Assembly (NCBI GenBank): GCA_017455185.1
Contig: JAFTBN010000007.1
Coordinates: 1 to 48,751, forward strand
Origin: Clostridia bacterium
GTDB taxonomy: Bacteria > Bacillota > Clostridia > Oscillospirales > CAG-272
Direction: 5' to 3'
Length of the DNA stretch: 48,751 bases
A program made the position numbers and the translations under genes. Positions 40,677-48,640 of this stretch are shown here, piece by piece. The notes beneath the pieces are model-generated. The model was not told where the DNA came from, ran no database searches, and saw nothing but the letters and a program-made list of their open reading frames with translations. How positions within the stretch are numbered: position 1 is the first letter of the stretch; each line of letters begins with the position of its first letter.

Positions 40677-42101
40677 TTATTTTCCTACACAGAATTTTGA
40701 AAAGATGGTCTGGATGATTTCCTCGTTGACCATCCGGCCGTCCATTTCCCCGAGCGCCTGGATGGCCAGCTCCACGCTGCTGCAGACCATATCGGTCGGG
40801 CAGTGATCCTCCAGGGCCTCTTTCGCCTGCTGAAGGTGGTTCAGGGCCTGGCGGATGTTGGCGTCCTGGCGGTCGTTGAACAGAATGGCGTGTTTTGCGA
40901 AGTCCAGATTTCCGTCGACAAATTGTCCGACAAGCCAGTCCGTCAGGGCATCAAGCCCCTCGCCCGTGCGGGCGGAAACGGGAAAGACGGGGGGAGGGGG
41001 CGTTTTGCCTTTGAAGATTTCGGCAAGACGGTCGGACAGGGAAACCTGCCCTTTGTCGATTTTGTTGAGCAGAATCGCGACGGGGACATCCCGGTCTGCC
41101 ACCCATTCGCAGATGGTCAGATCGTTGGCGTCCAGCGGAGCGGATGCGTCCAGAACCAAAAGGATCAGTTCGGCCCGCTTCAGGGCGTTTTTGGAGCGCT
41201 CTATGCCGATCTTTTCAATCAGGTCGGCGTCTTCCGCTTCCCTCAGTCCGGCTGTGTCGGACAGGTCCAGGAGCAAAGGTCCCATGGAAATCCGTTCGTG
41301 CAGGATGTCCCGCGTGGTGCCCGGGATGTCGGTGACGATTGCGGCGTCGCGCATGACCAGACGGTTGTAAATCGAACTTTTTCCGGCGTTGGTTTTCCCG
41401 CACAGGACGGTTTTGATTCCGTCCACGACCGCATGCCCGGTTTTTCGGGTTTGCTTGAGGGACTGCAGCCGGGTGATGTGCGCCTGCAGTTCGGCTTTCA
41501 TCTGTTCTTCGGTCATTTCGGCCAGATCTTCTTCCGGATAGTCGATTTTGACGTAAACCGAGGCCAAAAGAGAGGTGAGGCTTTCGGTGGTTTGCGTAAT
41601 GAAGGTGCGCAGGGGGCTGTTTTCCATCAGACCGGCAGAAGCAATCTGCAGCTGACTCTCGGTTTGCGCCTCCAGCATCAGACCGAGGGATTCGGCTTCG
41701 GTCAGATTGATTTTTCCGTTCAGGAACGCCCGGCGTGTGAATTCGCCTGGAAGCGCGGCCCGTGCTCCGGCAAACAGGGTGGAGCGGTATACGGTTTCGG
41801 TCAGCAGGGGACCGCCGTGGCAGTTGATTTCCACCACGTCCTCTCCCGTGAAGGAGTGGGGACCGGGAAAAAACAGAACCAGAACTGTATCAATCGGGAC
41901 AAGGGAACCGTCGCCGGTTCCGGATTCAGCCAGGATGTGCCCCAGACGGGCGACACGGGGGGTTTCCTCCAGTGGGCGGGTCCCTTTCATCCTGAATATT
42001 TTCCGGATAATGGGCAAGGCGTCCTTTCCGGATATACGGATGATGGCGACACCGCCTTTCCCGCGAGGGGAGGAAACAGCGGAAATGGTATCGTTGAGCA
42101 T
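40677..42101 (-). CDS. mnmE: tRNA modification GTPase MnmE
   Basis: MnmE with MnmG makes the wobble uridine modification (cmnm5U/cmnm5s2U) in some tRNAs. The 474-residue protein has the folate-binding N-terminal domain (SAVSSPRGKGGVAIIRISG, FFPGPHSFTGEDVVEINCHG), the G domain with GKTNAGKSS, DIPGTTRD and DTAGLRE, NKID, and the C-terminal CVGK that carries the catalytic Cys. AGGAGG 6 nt before this ATG selects the start over one 19 codons upstream. MnmG is not adjacent, unlike the order in many Firmicutes. Confidence 0.96.
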   Translation of the reverse strand: MLNDTISAVSSPRGKGGVAIIRISGKDALPIIRKIFRMKGTRPLEETPRVARLGHILAESGTGDGSLVPIDTVLVLFFPGPHSFTGEDVVEINCHGGPLLTETVYRSTLFAGARAALPGEFTRRAFLNGKINLTEAESLGLMLEAQTESQLQIASAGLMENSPLRTFITQTTESLTSLLASVYVKIDYPEEDLAEMTEEQMKAELQAHITRLQSLKQTRKTGHAVVDGIKTVLCGKTNAGKSSIYNRLVMRDAAIVTDIPGTTRDILHERISMGPLLLDLSDTAGLREAEDADLIEKIGIERSKNALKRAELILLVLDASAPLDANDLTICEWVADRDVPVAILLNKIDKGQVSLSDRLAEIFKGKTPPPPVFPVSARTGEGLDALTDWLVGQFVDGNLDFAKHAILFNDRQDANIRQALNHLQQAKEALEDHCPTDMVCSSVELAIQALGEMDGRMVNEEIIQTIFSKFCVGK

Positions 42102-42129
42102 GACAATCCTCCTGCCGAAATGATGTTTT

Positions 42130-42158
42130 ATTGTATCACAAAAAGATAAAGAATACAA
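42130..42158 (-). promoter_or_regulatory. Promoter of the mnmE-rarA-kdgK-ECF operon
   Basis: On the minus strand TTGTAT, a 17-nt spacer, then TACAAT. It lies about 30 nt upstream of the mnmE start. Confidence 0.65.
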
Positions 42159-42206
42159 TTAATTCCGGACAGAATTACAGGAAGGGGACGTTTCGGAAAA
42201 GTTGTC

Positions 42207-42234
42207 TTGACATCTTTCCCGCCGGACGTATAAT
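42207..42234 (+). promoter_or_regulatory. Promoter of the GH95 gene
   Basis: TTGACA, a 16-nt spacer, then TATAAT. It faces away from the mnmE promoter about 50 bp to the left. Confidence 0.85.
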
Positions 42235-42288
42235 GAAATGGTATGCAGCGGATGGAGCGCATGATTCGCCGGGCAGGGGAAAGCGAGG

Positions 42289-44649
42289 ATGGAGATGGAA
42301 AGTCGCATTTGGCAAAAGGAATACAGAGAAGACTGGATGCGCGCCTATCCGGTCGGAAACGGGCGCATCGGCGGAATGGTATACGGAGACCCTTACGAAG
42401 AGCAGATCGAGCTCAACGAGGAAAGTTTATGGTCCGGCAAGCCCCTGAAGGAGAAAAATCACGCGACGCCCGAAGCCCTTGCCGCAATCAGGAGCCTTCT
42501 TTTTGCCAGGAGGTATCGGGAAGCCGAGGACCTCTGCACCAGGACGTTCCTGGCCGACCCTCCGACCGTGCGGTTTTATGAGAGTTTCGGGGTTCTGAGC
42601 GTGTCCCTTACGCCTCCGGGGGAAGTGAGGAAGTATCAAAAGGAACTGCTGCTGGACCGCGGACAGGTTCGCGTCAGTTTCTGCGCGCCGGAGGCTCGGA
42701 TTGAGCGGTGTGTGTTCGTCAGCGAGGACTGGGATGTTCTGGTTTGCCGCACGCAAATCCGGCAGGGGACGTTTTCGGGCCGGGTCCGGCTGGACCGGGC
42801 GAAGGATGCCGGAACGGAGAGCATGGAGCGTGGATTGCTTTGCATGAGCGGACAGGTGTGTTTTGAAACCGATTCCCGATACGGGGAGGGCGGTGCCGGC
42901 ATGCGTTTTCTGGGTATGGCCCTGACGGATACAGACGGAGACATGGTCCGGGGAAAGGATGAATGGACGTTTTCCGGCGCGACCCGTGTGGATGTGTATC
43001 TGTCGCTTGTTACGGATTATGATGCGCAGACGTATGCGCTGCGTCAGGATGAAGATCTGAAGGCACGGGCACAAGCCGCGGTTTCCCGGGCTCTGGAGGC
43101 CGGGTATGAGCGGATTGAGAGAGAGCACGTCTCGCGGCAAAAGGAACGGTGGGAAAGGGTGACGCTGGATCTGCACGGAGAGGATCGGTCAACCCGGACG
43201 ACCGAAGAAAGACTGGATGCCTGGAAAGGCGGAGACCGGTCAGACACGGGGCTTTTGGAATTGTATTATGCATTCGGCAGGTATCTGCTTTATGCATCCT
43301 CGGGCGCCTGCGCCCGGCTTCCGGCCAATCTGCAGGGAATCTGGTGTCATGGCTTTCGCCCGCCCTGGGGCAGCGATTATCATACGAACATCAATCTGCA
43401 GATGAATTACTGGCCGGCCGAGAGCGGCAACATGGCCGAAACGATGCGTCCGTTTTTGCATTTTGCAAAGAAAATGAGCGAGTTCGGAAAAGAGACGGCA
43501 AGAACGCTGTTCGGCGCGCGAGGCTGGACGATGAATCATACGACCGACGTGTTCGGACGGACCGGCGTCCACGATTCGGTGGGCTGCGGCTTTTTCCCGA
43601 TGGCAGGACCCTGGCTGTGCCTGAATCTCTGGGAACATTACGCGTATTCCGGGGATGAGGCGGTTCTGCTCCGGATTTTTCCTGTTCTTGTGGGATCCTG
43701 CCGGTTTGTCCTGGATTATCTGACCGAGGGACCGGGAGGATATCTGGTCACGGCTCCTTCCAATTCCCCGGAGAATACGTTTCTCTACACGGACGCCGAG
43801 GGAAAGAAACAAAGCAGCATGTTTACTTATGGGGCGACGATTGATTATGAAATCATCCGGGCTCTGTTCGAGCGCTTTCTCTATGCCGGCCGGCTGCTGG
43901 GCAAAGAAGAGGAATTGTGCGGGCAAATCCGCCAGGCGCTTGCCCGGTTGACCCCGCTGCGCGTGAGCGAGCGGTACGGCACTCTTTGCGAATGGTCCGA
44001 AGACTTTGAGGAGGCGGAGCCCGGTCACCGGCACGTTTCGCACCTGTTCGCCCTTTATCCTGCAGACCAGATCACGCAGGACCGACCTGTGTTCTTTGAG
44101 GCGGCCAGACGGACTCTGGACCGGAGACTGGCGCATGGCGGAGGAGCCACCGGATGGTCCCGAGCCTGGATTGTTCATTTCTGCGCCCGGCTGGCGGACG
44201 GAGAGGGTGCTTTCCTTCATTTGGGAGAACTGCTGGCCCATTCTACGGCGGATAATCTCTTCGATCTGCACCCGCCGTTTCAGATTGACGGCAATTTCGG
44301 TGCGGTCAGTGCCCTTCAGGAGATGCTTCTGCAAAGTCACCGGGGGAATCCGGGGGAAAGAATCCTGGAATGCCTTCCGGCTCTGCCAAAGGCTCTTCCG
44401 GAAGGGGAGGTCAGAGGCTTGCGGGCCCGAGGAGGCTGGGAGGTGGATCTCCAATGGAAGGAAGGCAGGCTTGTGTGTCTGACTGTCCGGGCCGGACGGG
44501 ATGGAGTCTGTCGGTTTGCCTGCAACGGGCGGACCCGCAGGCTGTTTGAAGAAATCTTATCCAAAGAGGATGCGCTCCTTGAAAGGAAAGAAGGCCTTTA
44601 TTGTCTCTGCATGACCCGCGGGGAGAGCTGCACGCTGCGAATGCCCTAA
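42289..44649 (+). CDS. GH95 alpha-L-fucosidase (or alpha-L-galactosidase)
   Basis: GH95 enzymes remove fucose from H-antigen-type glycans or, in some members, L-galactose. The 786-residue protein has [18 protein letters not shown] and [10 protein letters not shown] at the start (beta-sandwich), [19 protein letters not shown] with Asn367 and Asn369 at the nucleophile-activating positions, [11 protein letters not shown] with Glu495 as general acid, [17 protein letters not shown], and [18 protein letters not shown] with Asp667. It has no signal peptide, so it acts in the cytoplasm on imported oligosaccharides. GGGGAA 8 nt upstream fits the ATG. It is monocistronic with its own strong promoter and terminator. 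The exact sugar cannot be told. Confidence 0.93.
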   Translation: MEMESRIWQKEYREDWMRAYPVGNGRIGGMVYGDPYEEQIELNEESLWSGKPLKEKNHATPEALAAIRSLLFARRYREAEDLCTRTFLADPPTVRFYESFGVLSVSLTPPGEVRKYQKELLLDRGQVRVSFCAPEARIERCVFVSEDWDVLVCRTQIRQGTFSGRVRLDRAKDAGTESMERGLLCMSGQVCFETDSRYGEGGAGMRFLGMALTDTDGDMVRGKDEWTFSGATRVDVYLSLVTDYDAQTYALRQDEDLKARAQAAVSRALEAGYERIEREHVSRQKERWERVTLDLHGEDRSTRTTEERLDAWKGGDRSDTGLLELYYAFGRYLLYASSGACARLPANLQGIWCHGFRPPWGSDYHTNINLQMNYWPAESGNMAETMRPFLHFAKKMSEFGKETARTLFGARGWTMNHTTDVFGRTGVHDSVGCGFFPMAGPWLCLNLWEHYAYSGDEAVLLRIFPVLVGSCRFVLDYLTEGPGGYLVTAPSNSPENTFLYTDAEGKKQSSMFTYGATIDYEIIRALFERFLYAGRLLGKEEELCGQIRQALARLTPLRVSERYGTLCEWSEDFEEAEPGHRHVSHLFALYPADQITQDRPVFFEAARRTLDRRLAHGGGATGWSRAWIVHFCARLADGEGAFLHLGELLAHSTADNLFDLHPPFQIDGNFGAVSALQEMLLQSHRGNPGERILECLPALPKALPEGEVRGLRARGGWEVDLQWKEGRLVCLTVRAGRDGVCRFACNGRTRRLFEEILSKEDALLERKEGLYCLCMTRGESCTLRMP

Positions 44650-44650
44650 A

Positions 44651-44682
44651 AAAAAGAGAGCCCGGCTGGGCTCTCTTTTTTT
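44651..44682. terminator. Bidirectional terminator
   Basis: AAAAAGAGAGCCC (44651-44663), loop ggct, GGGCTCTCTTTTT (44668-44680). It is a strong hairpin that ends GH95 on + and probably the signalling cassette on the minus strand. Confidence 0.92.
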
Positions 44683-44739
44683 AATCAATCAGACCGAACG
44701 TCGCGCCTGTTCCCGGAAAGAAGGCTGCGCCGTCTTGTG

Positions 44740-45915
44740 TCAGAACAGGAGGGTATCCACCTGTTCTGTCAGTTCGATAACGCGTTCTTTTGCATAATCA
44801 ATCTTATGCTGCCGTGTGTCGGTGTGGTCGTTGCGAATGGTCCGGCGGAGCAGTCTGACGTATCCGACCAGCATGGCCTTCTTTTCGATGGCAGCCCTTT
44901 CTTCTTCGGTGCAGCCGTCGAAATAGAGACGCAGCGTCTGATCCCAGAAGCGCTGGCAGATATCATGAGGCAGTTTGAAGAAATTGAAGGATTCTTCATG
45001 GTCCAGGGTATAGAATCCGACGTATGCATTGAAGATCGAACCGAACTCGTAGACCGGATGGCCCATGCAAAGCGTATCCATATCAATCAGAAGCGCTTCG
45101 TTGTCCTGCAACATAACATTTTTGATGTGGTAGTCTCCGTGCAGCAGATGGTTGTCCTTCGGAACGGATTCAAACAGGGTGTTCAGTTTGGCATAGGTGT
45201 CTGCCGGCAGATGCTCTTTCAGAAAACGGACCCAGTTCAATGCGACTTCGCGCATATCCGGAACTTCTCCGGACTGGAGGGAGGTGCTGTGAATCTTTTT
45301 GAGCAAGTCTACGGAAATGGCAACCGCCTGGTCTACCGGCATTTCCTGCTGTAAGAGCAGTTTCGCCAGACTTTTCGCGTTGAGCAGTTCAAATACGGAA
45401 CCGTAGCTTTCTCCTACCCGCACGACATCGTAAGGAATGGCAGTGGGAATGCCCAGCACGAATGCTTTGCGGGCCAACTCGCGCTCCTTCTGAATATCGG
45501 GCAGGGAGTCCGGGTTGCGATAGAGTTTTACAATGGTTTCGGGATCGATCCGATAGACTTTTCCGTTTGCCCCTTCGCCGATGATTTCACATCCGTCTAC
45601 CGAAATGTGCCGGAAAGCTTTCCGGATTTCCATCATTTCGGTAAAACCGGTCACATCGAAAATCTCGTATACGTCCGAAGAAACTTCTGTAATAACCATG
45701 TTTGCATTGGCTTTGCGAAGACGGAGCAGAACGCGCAGCCCTGCGCTGGAAATGTATTCCAGTTTGGAGCAGTCCACAGTTAAAGAGGAAACAGGGCCTT
45801 TGCTCATATAAGCGGAGATTTCGTTTTCCGTTTGGGTGGCGTTGCCCGAATCGATATGGCCGCTCAAGTAAAGGATGGCGTCTGAATCTGTTTTTTTGAA
45901 ACTAACATTACTCAT
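44740..45915 (-). CDS. STAS domain fused to aminoglycoside-phosphotransferase-like kinase
   Basis: Residues 1-98 are a STAS (anti-anti-sigma) domain with CSKLEYISSAGLRVLL, where Ser56/57 occupy the usual phosphorylation position. Residues 105-391 are a kinase-fold domain of the APH type (I recall a TIGR02172-like group, named from Fibrobacter). It has GEGANGKVYRI as glycine-rich loop, IVKLY with Lys130, LLHGDYHIKN (Asp261, Asn266) as catalytic loop, and LLIDMDTL (Asp278, Asp280) for Mg. All residues needed for catalysis are present, so it should be an active kinase, but its substrate is unknown. The STAS part is very similar to the stand-alone STAS protein in the same operon (VTGFTE and VTGFTD ends). 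Its start overlaps the HD gene by 8 nt. Confidence 0.88.
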   Translation of the reverse strand: MSNVSFKKTDSDAILYLSGHIDSGNATQTENEISAYMSKGPVSSLTVDCSKLEYISSAGLRVLLRLRKANANMVITEVSSDVYEIFDVTGFTEMMEIRKAFRHISVDGCEIIGEGANGKVYRIDPETIVKLYRNPDSLPDIQKERELARKAFVLGIPTAIPYDVVRVGESYGSVFELLNAKSLAKLLLQQEMPVDQAVAISVDLLKKIHSTSLQSGEVPDMREVALNWVRFLKEHLPADTYAKLNTLFESVPKDNHLLHGDYHIKNVMLQDNEALLIDMDTLCMGHPVYEFGSIFNAYVGFYTLDHEESFNFFKLPHDICQRFWDQTLRLYFDGCTEEERAAIEKKAMLVGYVRLLRRTIRNDHTDTRQHKIDYAKERVIELTEQVDTLLF

Positions 45916-46495
45916 GGTCTTTTATATCCTTAAAAATAAAATTTACTTTTTCCGTGAATTCCTGCCAGGCTGGAGTGTCTGACAGTTCTTGGGTCAATTG
46001 CCGGATGGTCCGATAATACCAGGCATGCTGAGCAGGATCGCGTTGGTTGAATCTTTCCCACATGGCGGAACCAAGGGTCAGATAATTTCGGTAGAAAGAA
46101 CGAATGTTGGATAATTTGTCTGAAAGCCAAATGATTTTGACGCCCGGATCGGAGGATCGGGTCAGAACCGAGAGGGATTTTTCTTTTCGGATTCTCCAGG
46201 TTTCGTTGGCGGGTCGGTCTCTCATTTTATCTTCGGTTTCGGAGAGCACCAGATCGGCAATCCGATTCCCGAAACGGGAGCGGACGTCTTCCTCGGTGAA
46301 GGGAGTGTCCTCGATTACGTCGTGGAGCAGGGCGGCTGCAAGGATTTCTTCATCGGATGTCAGTGTGGCCGCTATGGTCGCGACTTCCATCGGATGAAGA
46401 ATATAGGGCGTGGATCCGAGTTTTCTTTTTGCGCCTCTATGGGCTTCTGCACAAAACAGGAGTGCGCGTTCGAAAACAGATTCGGGTGTGGACAT
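45908..46495 (-). CDS. HD domain protein, probable small alarmone hydrolase
   Basis: This 195-residue protein matches the hydrolase half of RelA/SpoT proteins. It has AHRGAKRKLG (Arg24), PYILHPMEVA (His34), ALLHDVIEDTPFT (His58, Asp59, Glu62, Asp63), FGNRIADLV, and IIWLSDKLSNIR (Asp126, Asn130). The metal His/His/Asp/Asp and the catalytic Glu-Asp pair are all there, with spacing almost as in Rel enzymes. It lacks a synthetase domain, so by family knowledge a (p)ppGpp-hydrolysing small protein (SAH/MESH1-like) is likely; other nucleotides are possible. It sits 18 nt after the anti-sigma-like ATPase gene and overlaps the STAS-kinase gene by 8 nt. Confidence 0.82.
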   Translation of the reverse strand: MSTPESVFERALLFCAEAHRGAKRKLGSTPYILHPMEVATIAATLTSDEEILAAALLHDVIEDTPFTEEDVRSRFGNRIADLVLSETEDKMRDRPANETWRIRKEKSLSVLTRSSDPGVKIIWLSDKLSNIRSFYRNYLTLGSAMWERFNQRDPAQHAWYYRTIRQLTQELSDTPAWQEFTEKVNFIFKDIKDHE

Positions 46496-46513
46496 GAAAA
46501 AGGTCCTTTCAGT

Positions 46514-46918
46514 TTAAAAGTTTTTTGTCAGGGTCAGAATGTTCTGCCCGTTGAGATATTGATAATCACACGAATCCATGGTCTTTTTTACCAGGAAAAT
46601 ACCAAGCCCCCCGATTTGTCTGTCCTCGGCGGACAGAGTCGTGTCCGGGTCTTCGTGTGTAAGAGGATTGTAAGGAATGCCGTTGTCGGCGAATACCAAT
46701 ATGATTTTGTTGTCTTTTTTTGAGACGGTAACGGACATTTTCCCGTCGGGGTTGTCCGGATAGGCATAATGGACGATATTGGCCAGAATTTCATCCAAGG
46801 CAACAGCAATCTGCATTTGTGTCTTCATAGGACACATATAGTTTTCCAGTTCCTCGTTTACAAAGTCGGTTAACGTCTCGATTTCTTTCAATTGTGCTGC
46901 AACAGTAAGGGTTTTCAT
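46514..46918 (-). CDS. Anti-sigma-factor-like serine kinase / ATPase (RsbW/SpoIIAB family)
   Basis: RsbW-like proteins bind a sigma factor or another partner and phosphorylate STAS proteins on Ser. The 134-residue protein has the Bergerat ATP fold: VALDEILANIVHYAY (Glu43, Asn47), FADNGIPYNPL (Asp78, Gly80), and GGLGIFLVKKTMD (glycine box), all the ATP-binding motifs. It is about the size of SpoIIAB and the HATPase_c_2 family. The STAS gene is 68 nt upstream, and the two form the classic kinase/antagonist pair. No sigma factor or PP2C phosphatase lies in this window, so its target is not known. Confidence 0.9.
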   Translation of the reverse strand: MKTLTVAAQLKEIETLTDFVNEELENYMCPMKTQMQIAVALDEILANIVHYAYPDNPDGKMSVTVSKKDNKIILVFADNGIPYNPLTHEDPDTTLSAEDRQIGGLGIFLVKKTMDSCDYQYLNGQNILTLTKNF

Positions 46919-46986
46919 GGCTTTCTCCCTTTACAGGATGGTTCGGAGCGGCGACAGTTTCGTCTGCGTGTGCCGCCTTGAGGAAA

Positions 46987-47283
46987 TCACTCGATTGTTA
47001 AAATGTCGGTGAATCCTGTCACTTCAAAAACTTCCATCACGATTTCGTTGACGTGCGTTATTTTCATGGAGCCTTGATGATTCATGATTTTTTGCATGGA
47101 GAGAAGAATTCTTAAGCCGGCGGAGGAAATGTACTCCAGATTGGCGAAGTCAAAAATCAGTTCGGTCACGCCCGACAGTTTGGTTTTCATGGATTCTTCC
47201 AGTTGCGGAGCAGTAGTCGTGTCGAGTCTTCCTTCCAGGGCAACGGTTAAAGTGCTTCCGTTTTTTGCGTCAATGATTTTCAT
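46987..47283 (-). CDS. STAS domain anti-anti-sigma factor
   Basis: This 98-residue single-domain protein has the SpoIIAA/RsbV fold: TLTVALEGRLDTTTAPQLEE, then FDFANLEYISSAGLRILLSM, with Ser53/54 in the usual phosphorylation loop. By family knowledge it would be phosphorylated by the neighbouring ATPase and, unphosphorylated, would trap it. The C-terminal phrase VMEVFEVTGFTDILTI closely matches the STAS part of the kinase fusion, so the two STAS domains may compete for the same partner. GAGAGG precedes its ATG. It starts 14 nt after the stop of the unknown protein gene. Confidence 0.92.
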   Translation of the reverse strand: MKIIDAKNGSTLTVALEGRLDTTTAPQLEESMKTKLSGVTELIFDFANLEYISSAGLRILLSMQKIMNHQGSMKITHVNEIVMEVFEVTGFTDILTIE

Positions 47284-47297
47284 GTCAGACCTCTCAA

Positions 47298-47900
47298 TTA
47301 GAATTTTTTATAGATAACCATTTCTATGGTGTTTTTCTTGATTCCCATAACCACTTCGTCCGCTATTTTTGCCACAACGGATTTTTCAAGTTCATCCCAG
47401 GTTTCCTTGGGCTTTGGATTGGTTTGAATGGATTCGCGGTAGCGATTCAGAGACCAGACATATGCATTGGTAAAGCCTATATCGCCAAACTCGTGGGAAT
47501 AATTGTAATAAGCGCCGCTTGCCAGCGTCGCTTCTTCGTCTGCGTCCGCAGGCTCCATGGATCGTTCAAACAAATCTCTGATTTTGGCCATGAAACCTTT
47601 GGCCGAGGCGTTTTTGCCGTTTGAGGAAACGGAAAGCAGTCGCTTTCTCATTTCCGTGTTGACTATTGCGTCCGCCTTTAGGTGGAGTTGGAATTTCAGG
47701 CCCTCGGATTCAATCCAGAAGTCAGCTTCGCGCTGGCCGGTAAGGGCTTGAACCAAGCCCATCATTTCTTCGGTTAAGAGGCGGAGTTCAAGGGCTGCCT
47801 TTTTTTCCAGGCCCCGGTAAGCCGCAACGGCTTCTGCCTGCATAAGCGCTTCTTTTATGGATGCTTCGTCTTGCGTAACATGAAGAATATCGGATATCAT
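47298..47900 (-). CDS. Unknown protein, possibly degenerate histidine-kinase-like fold
   Basis: A 200-residue soluble protein, first gene of the cassette. I start at MISDIL because GGAGG lies 5 nt before it; an ATG six codons earlier is less well placed. Residues about 35-50 (LELRLLTEEMMGLVQALTG) have the helix pattern of the N-box in RsbW-like proteins, but the essential Asn is missing, and no glycine boxes follow. Residues 135-165 (YYNYSHEFGDIGFTNAYVW) are rich in aromatic residues. This suggests an ATP-binding-dead relative of its neighbour or an unrelated sensor; I do not recognise a family. Its function is inferred only from its place before STAS and the anti-sigma-like ATPase. Confidence 0.7.
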   Translation of the reverse strand: MISDILHVTQDEASIKEALMQAEAVAAYRGLEKKAALELRLLTEEMMGLVQALTGQREADFWIESEGLKFQLHLKADAIVNTEMRKRLLSVSSNGKNASAKGFMAKIRDLFERSMEPADADEEATLASGAYYNYSHEFGDIGFTNAYVWSLNRYRESIQTNPKPKETWDELEKSVVAKIADEVVMGIKKNTIEMVIYKKF

Positions 47901-47994
47901 TTTTTCCTCCGGTGACATTCGGCCTTGATGGGGCTGCGGCAGGATGCGCTTGTCCTGCCAAAGCGGGAACTCGGCACGTCTTTTTTACTCAAGT

Positions 47995-48023
47995 AGTATA
48001 TCACAAAAAGAAGGAAGATTCAA
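47995..48023 (-). promoter_or_regulatory. Promoter of the signalling cassette
   Basis: On the minus strand TTGAAT, a 17-nt spacer, then TATACT, about 95 nt before the first gene. All five genes follow with gaps of 14 to 68 nt or overlap by 8 nt, and only this promoter is visible. Confidence 0.75.
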
Positions 48024-48122
48024 CAATAAACCTTTGAAAGTTCAGCCCACGATATTGCGCTGAAGTGTAAAGTGAAAATGCTGAAGAAAAGTGAAAAAAT
48101 TAAAAGCAAGCGCAAAAAACTC

Positions 48123-48151
48123 TTGACCGGGGATTGTAAAGGTTGTATAAT
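48123..48151 (+). promoter_or_regulatory. Promoter of the tRNA pair
   Basis: TTGACC, a 17-nt spacer, then TATAAT, ending 17 nt before the first tRNA. Confidence 0.85.
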
Positions 48152-48168
48152 GATGATGTTAAAAGTTT

Positions 48169-48241
48169 GGGGCGTTAGCGCAGTTGGGAGCGCACAACAC
48201 TGGCAGTGTTGGGGTCAGGGGTTCGAATCCCCTACGCTCCA
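48169..48241 (+). tRNA. tRNA-Ala (anticodon GGC)
   Basis: 73 nt that fold as a cloverleaf: acceptor GGGGCGT / ACGCTCC, anticodon stem CAACA / TGTTG with loop CTGGCAG (anticodon GGC, reading GCC/GCU), T-loop TTCGAAT, and discriminator A. The third pair is G3:U70, the alanine identity element. CCA is not encoded. Confidence 0.95.
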
Positions 48242-48262
48242 CTTTTGATTGTATAGGAAAAC

Positions 48263-48335
48263 GGGCTTGTAGCTCAGTTGGGAGAGCGCCGCGTTCGCAA
48301 CGCGGAGGTCATGGGTTCGAATCCCACCAGGTCCA
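48263..48335 (+). tRNA. tRNA-Ala (anticodon CGC)
   Basis: 73 nt cloverleaf: acceptor GGGCTTG / CAGGTCC, anticodon stem CCGCG / CGCGG with loop TTCGCAA (anticodon CGC, reading GCG), T-loop TTCGAAT and discriminator A. It also has G3:U70. The T-stem has one A-C mismatch at its base. CCA is not encoded. It lies 21 nt after the first tRNA and shares its promoter. Confidence 0.95.
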
Positions 48336-48350
48336 TCATATTTAAAGAAC

Positions 48351-48382
48351 CAGATTGGTACACTGTATCAGTCTGTTTTTTT
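48351..48382 (+). terminator. Terminator of the tRNA transcript
   Basis: CAGATTG and CAGTCTG form a 7-bp stem (one G-U pair) around an 11-nt loop, followed directly by seven T. Confidence 0.75.
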
Positions 48383-48570
48383 ATTGGTTCAATACCTGAC
48401 GTCATACACATATTATAATTTCTAGAGGTATTGAAAGTGATTTTTATAAGTCATTTCTTAGACCTCTTTTTTTGTCTTTTAGCATCAGTAGACAATAAGT
48501 AGACGATTTGATACAAAAAATGGGCGATTTGGTTGTTTTATGAGAATATAAATCAGTAAATAATCCAAAA

Positions 48571-48606
48571 AAATTGGTGACAAATTGGTGACAAATTGGT
48601 GACAAT
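48571..48606. repeat. Perfect 3 x 12 bp tandem repeat
   Basis: Three exact copies of AAATTGGTGACA lie in tandem. Regularly spaced short direct repeats of this kind are typical of protein-binding arrays, such as integrase arm sites or replication iterons. No gene overlaps them. Confidence 0.9.
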
Positions 48607-48640
48607 GTGTTATCAAATAATAATTTCCCAAATTTTTGTA

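Larger units (their letters stand above)
48336..48640. other. AT-rich interval between tRNA genes and truncated ORF
   Basis: Apart from the terminator and the 12-bp tandem repeat, I see no gene. Its AT richness contrasts with the rest of the right half of the window. AGTAGAC occurs twice, 12 bp apart, near 48490-48510. This is compatible with the edge of an integrated element next to a tRNA. Confidence 0.5.

Noticed and set aside
44740..47918. Reading the signalling cassette as a toxin-antitoxin or phage-defence system because of its HD and kinase domains
   Set aside because: The RsbW-like ATPase and STAS proteins point to partner switching, there is no clear effector or nuclease, and the HD residues fit an alarmone hydrolase. 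Not fully excluded.
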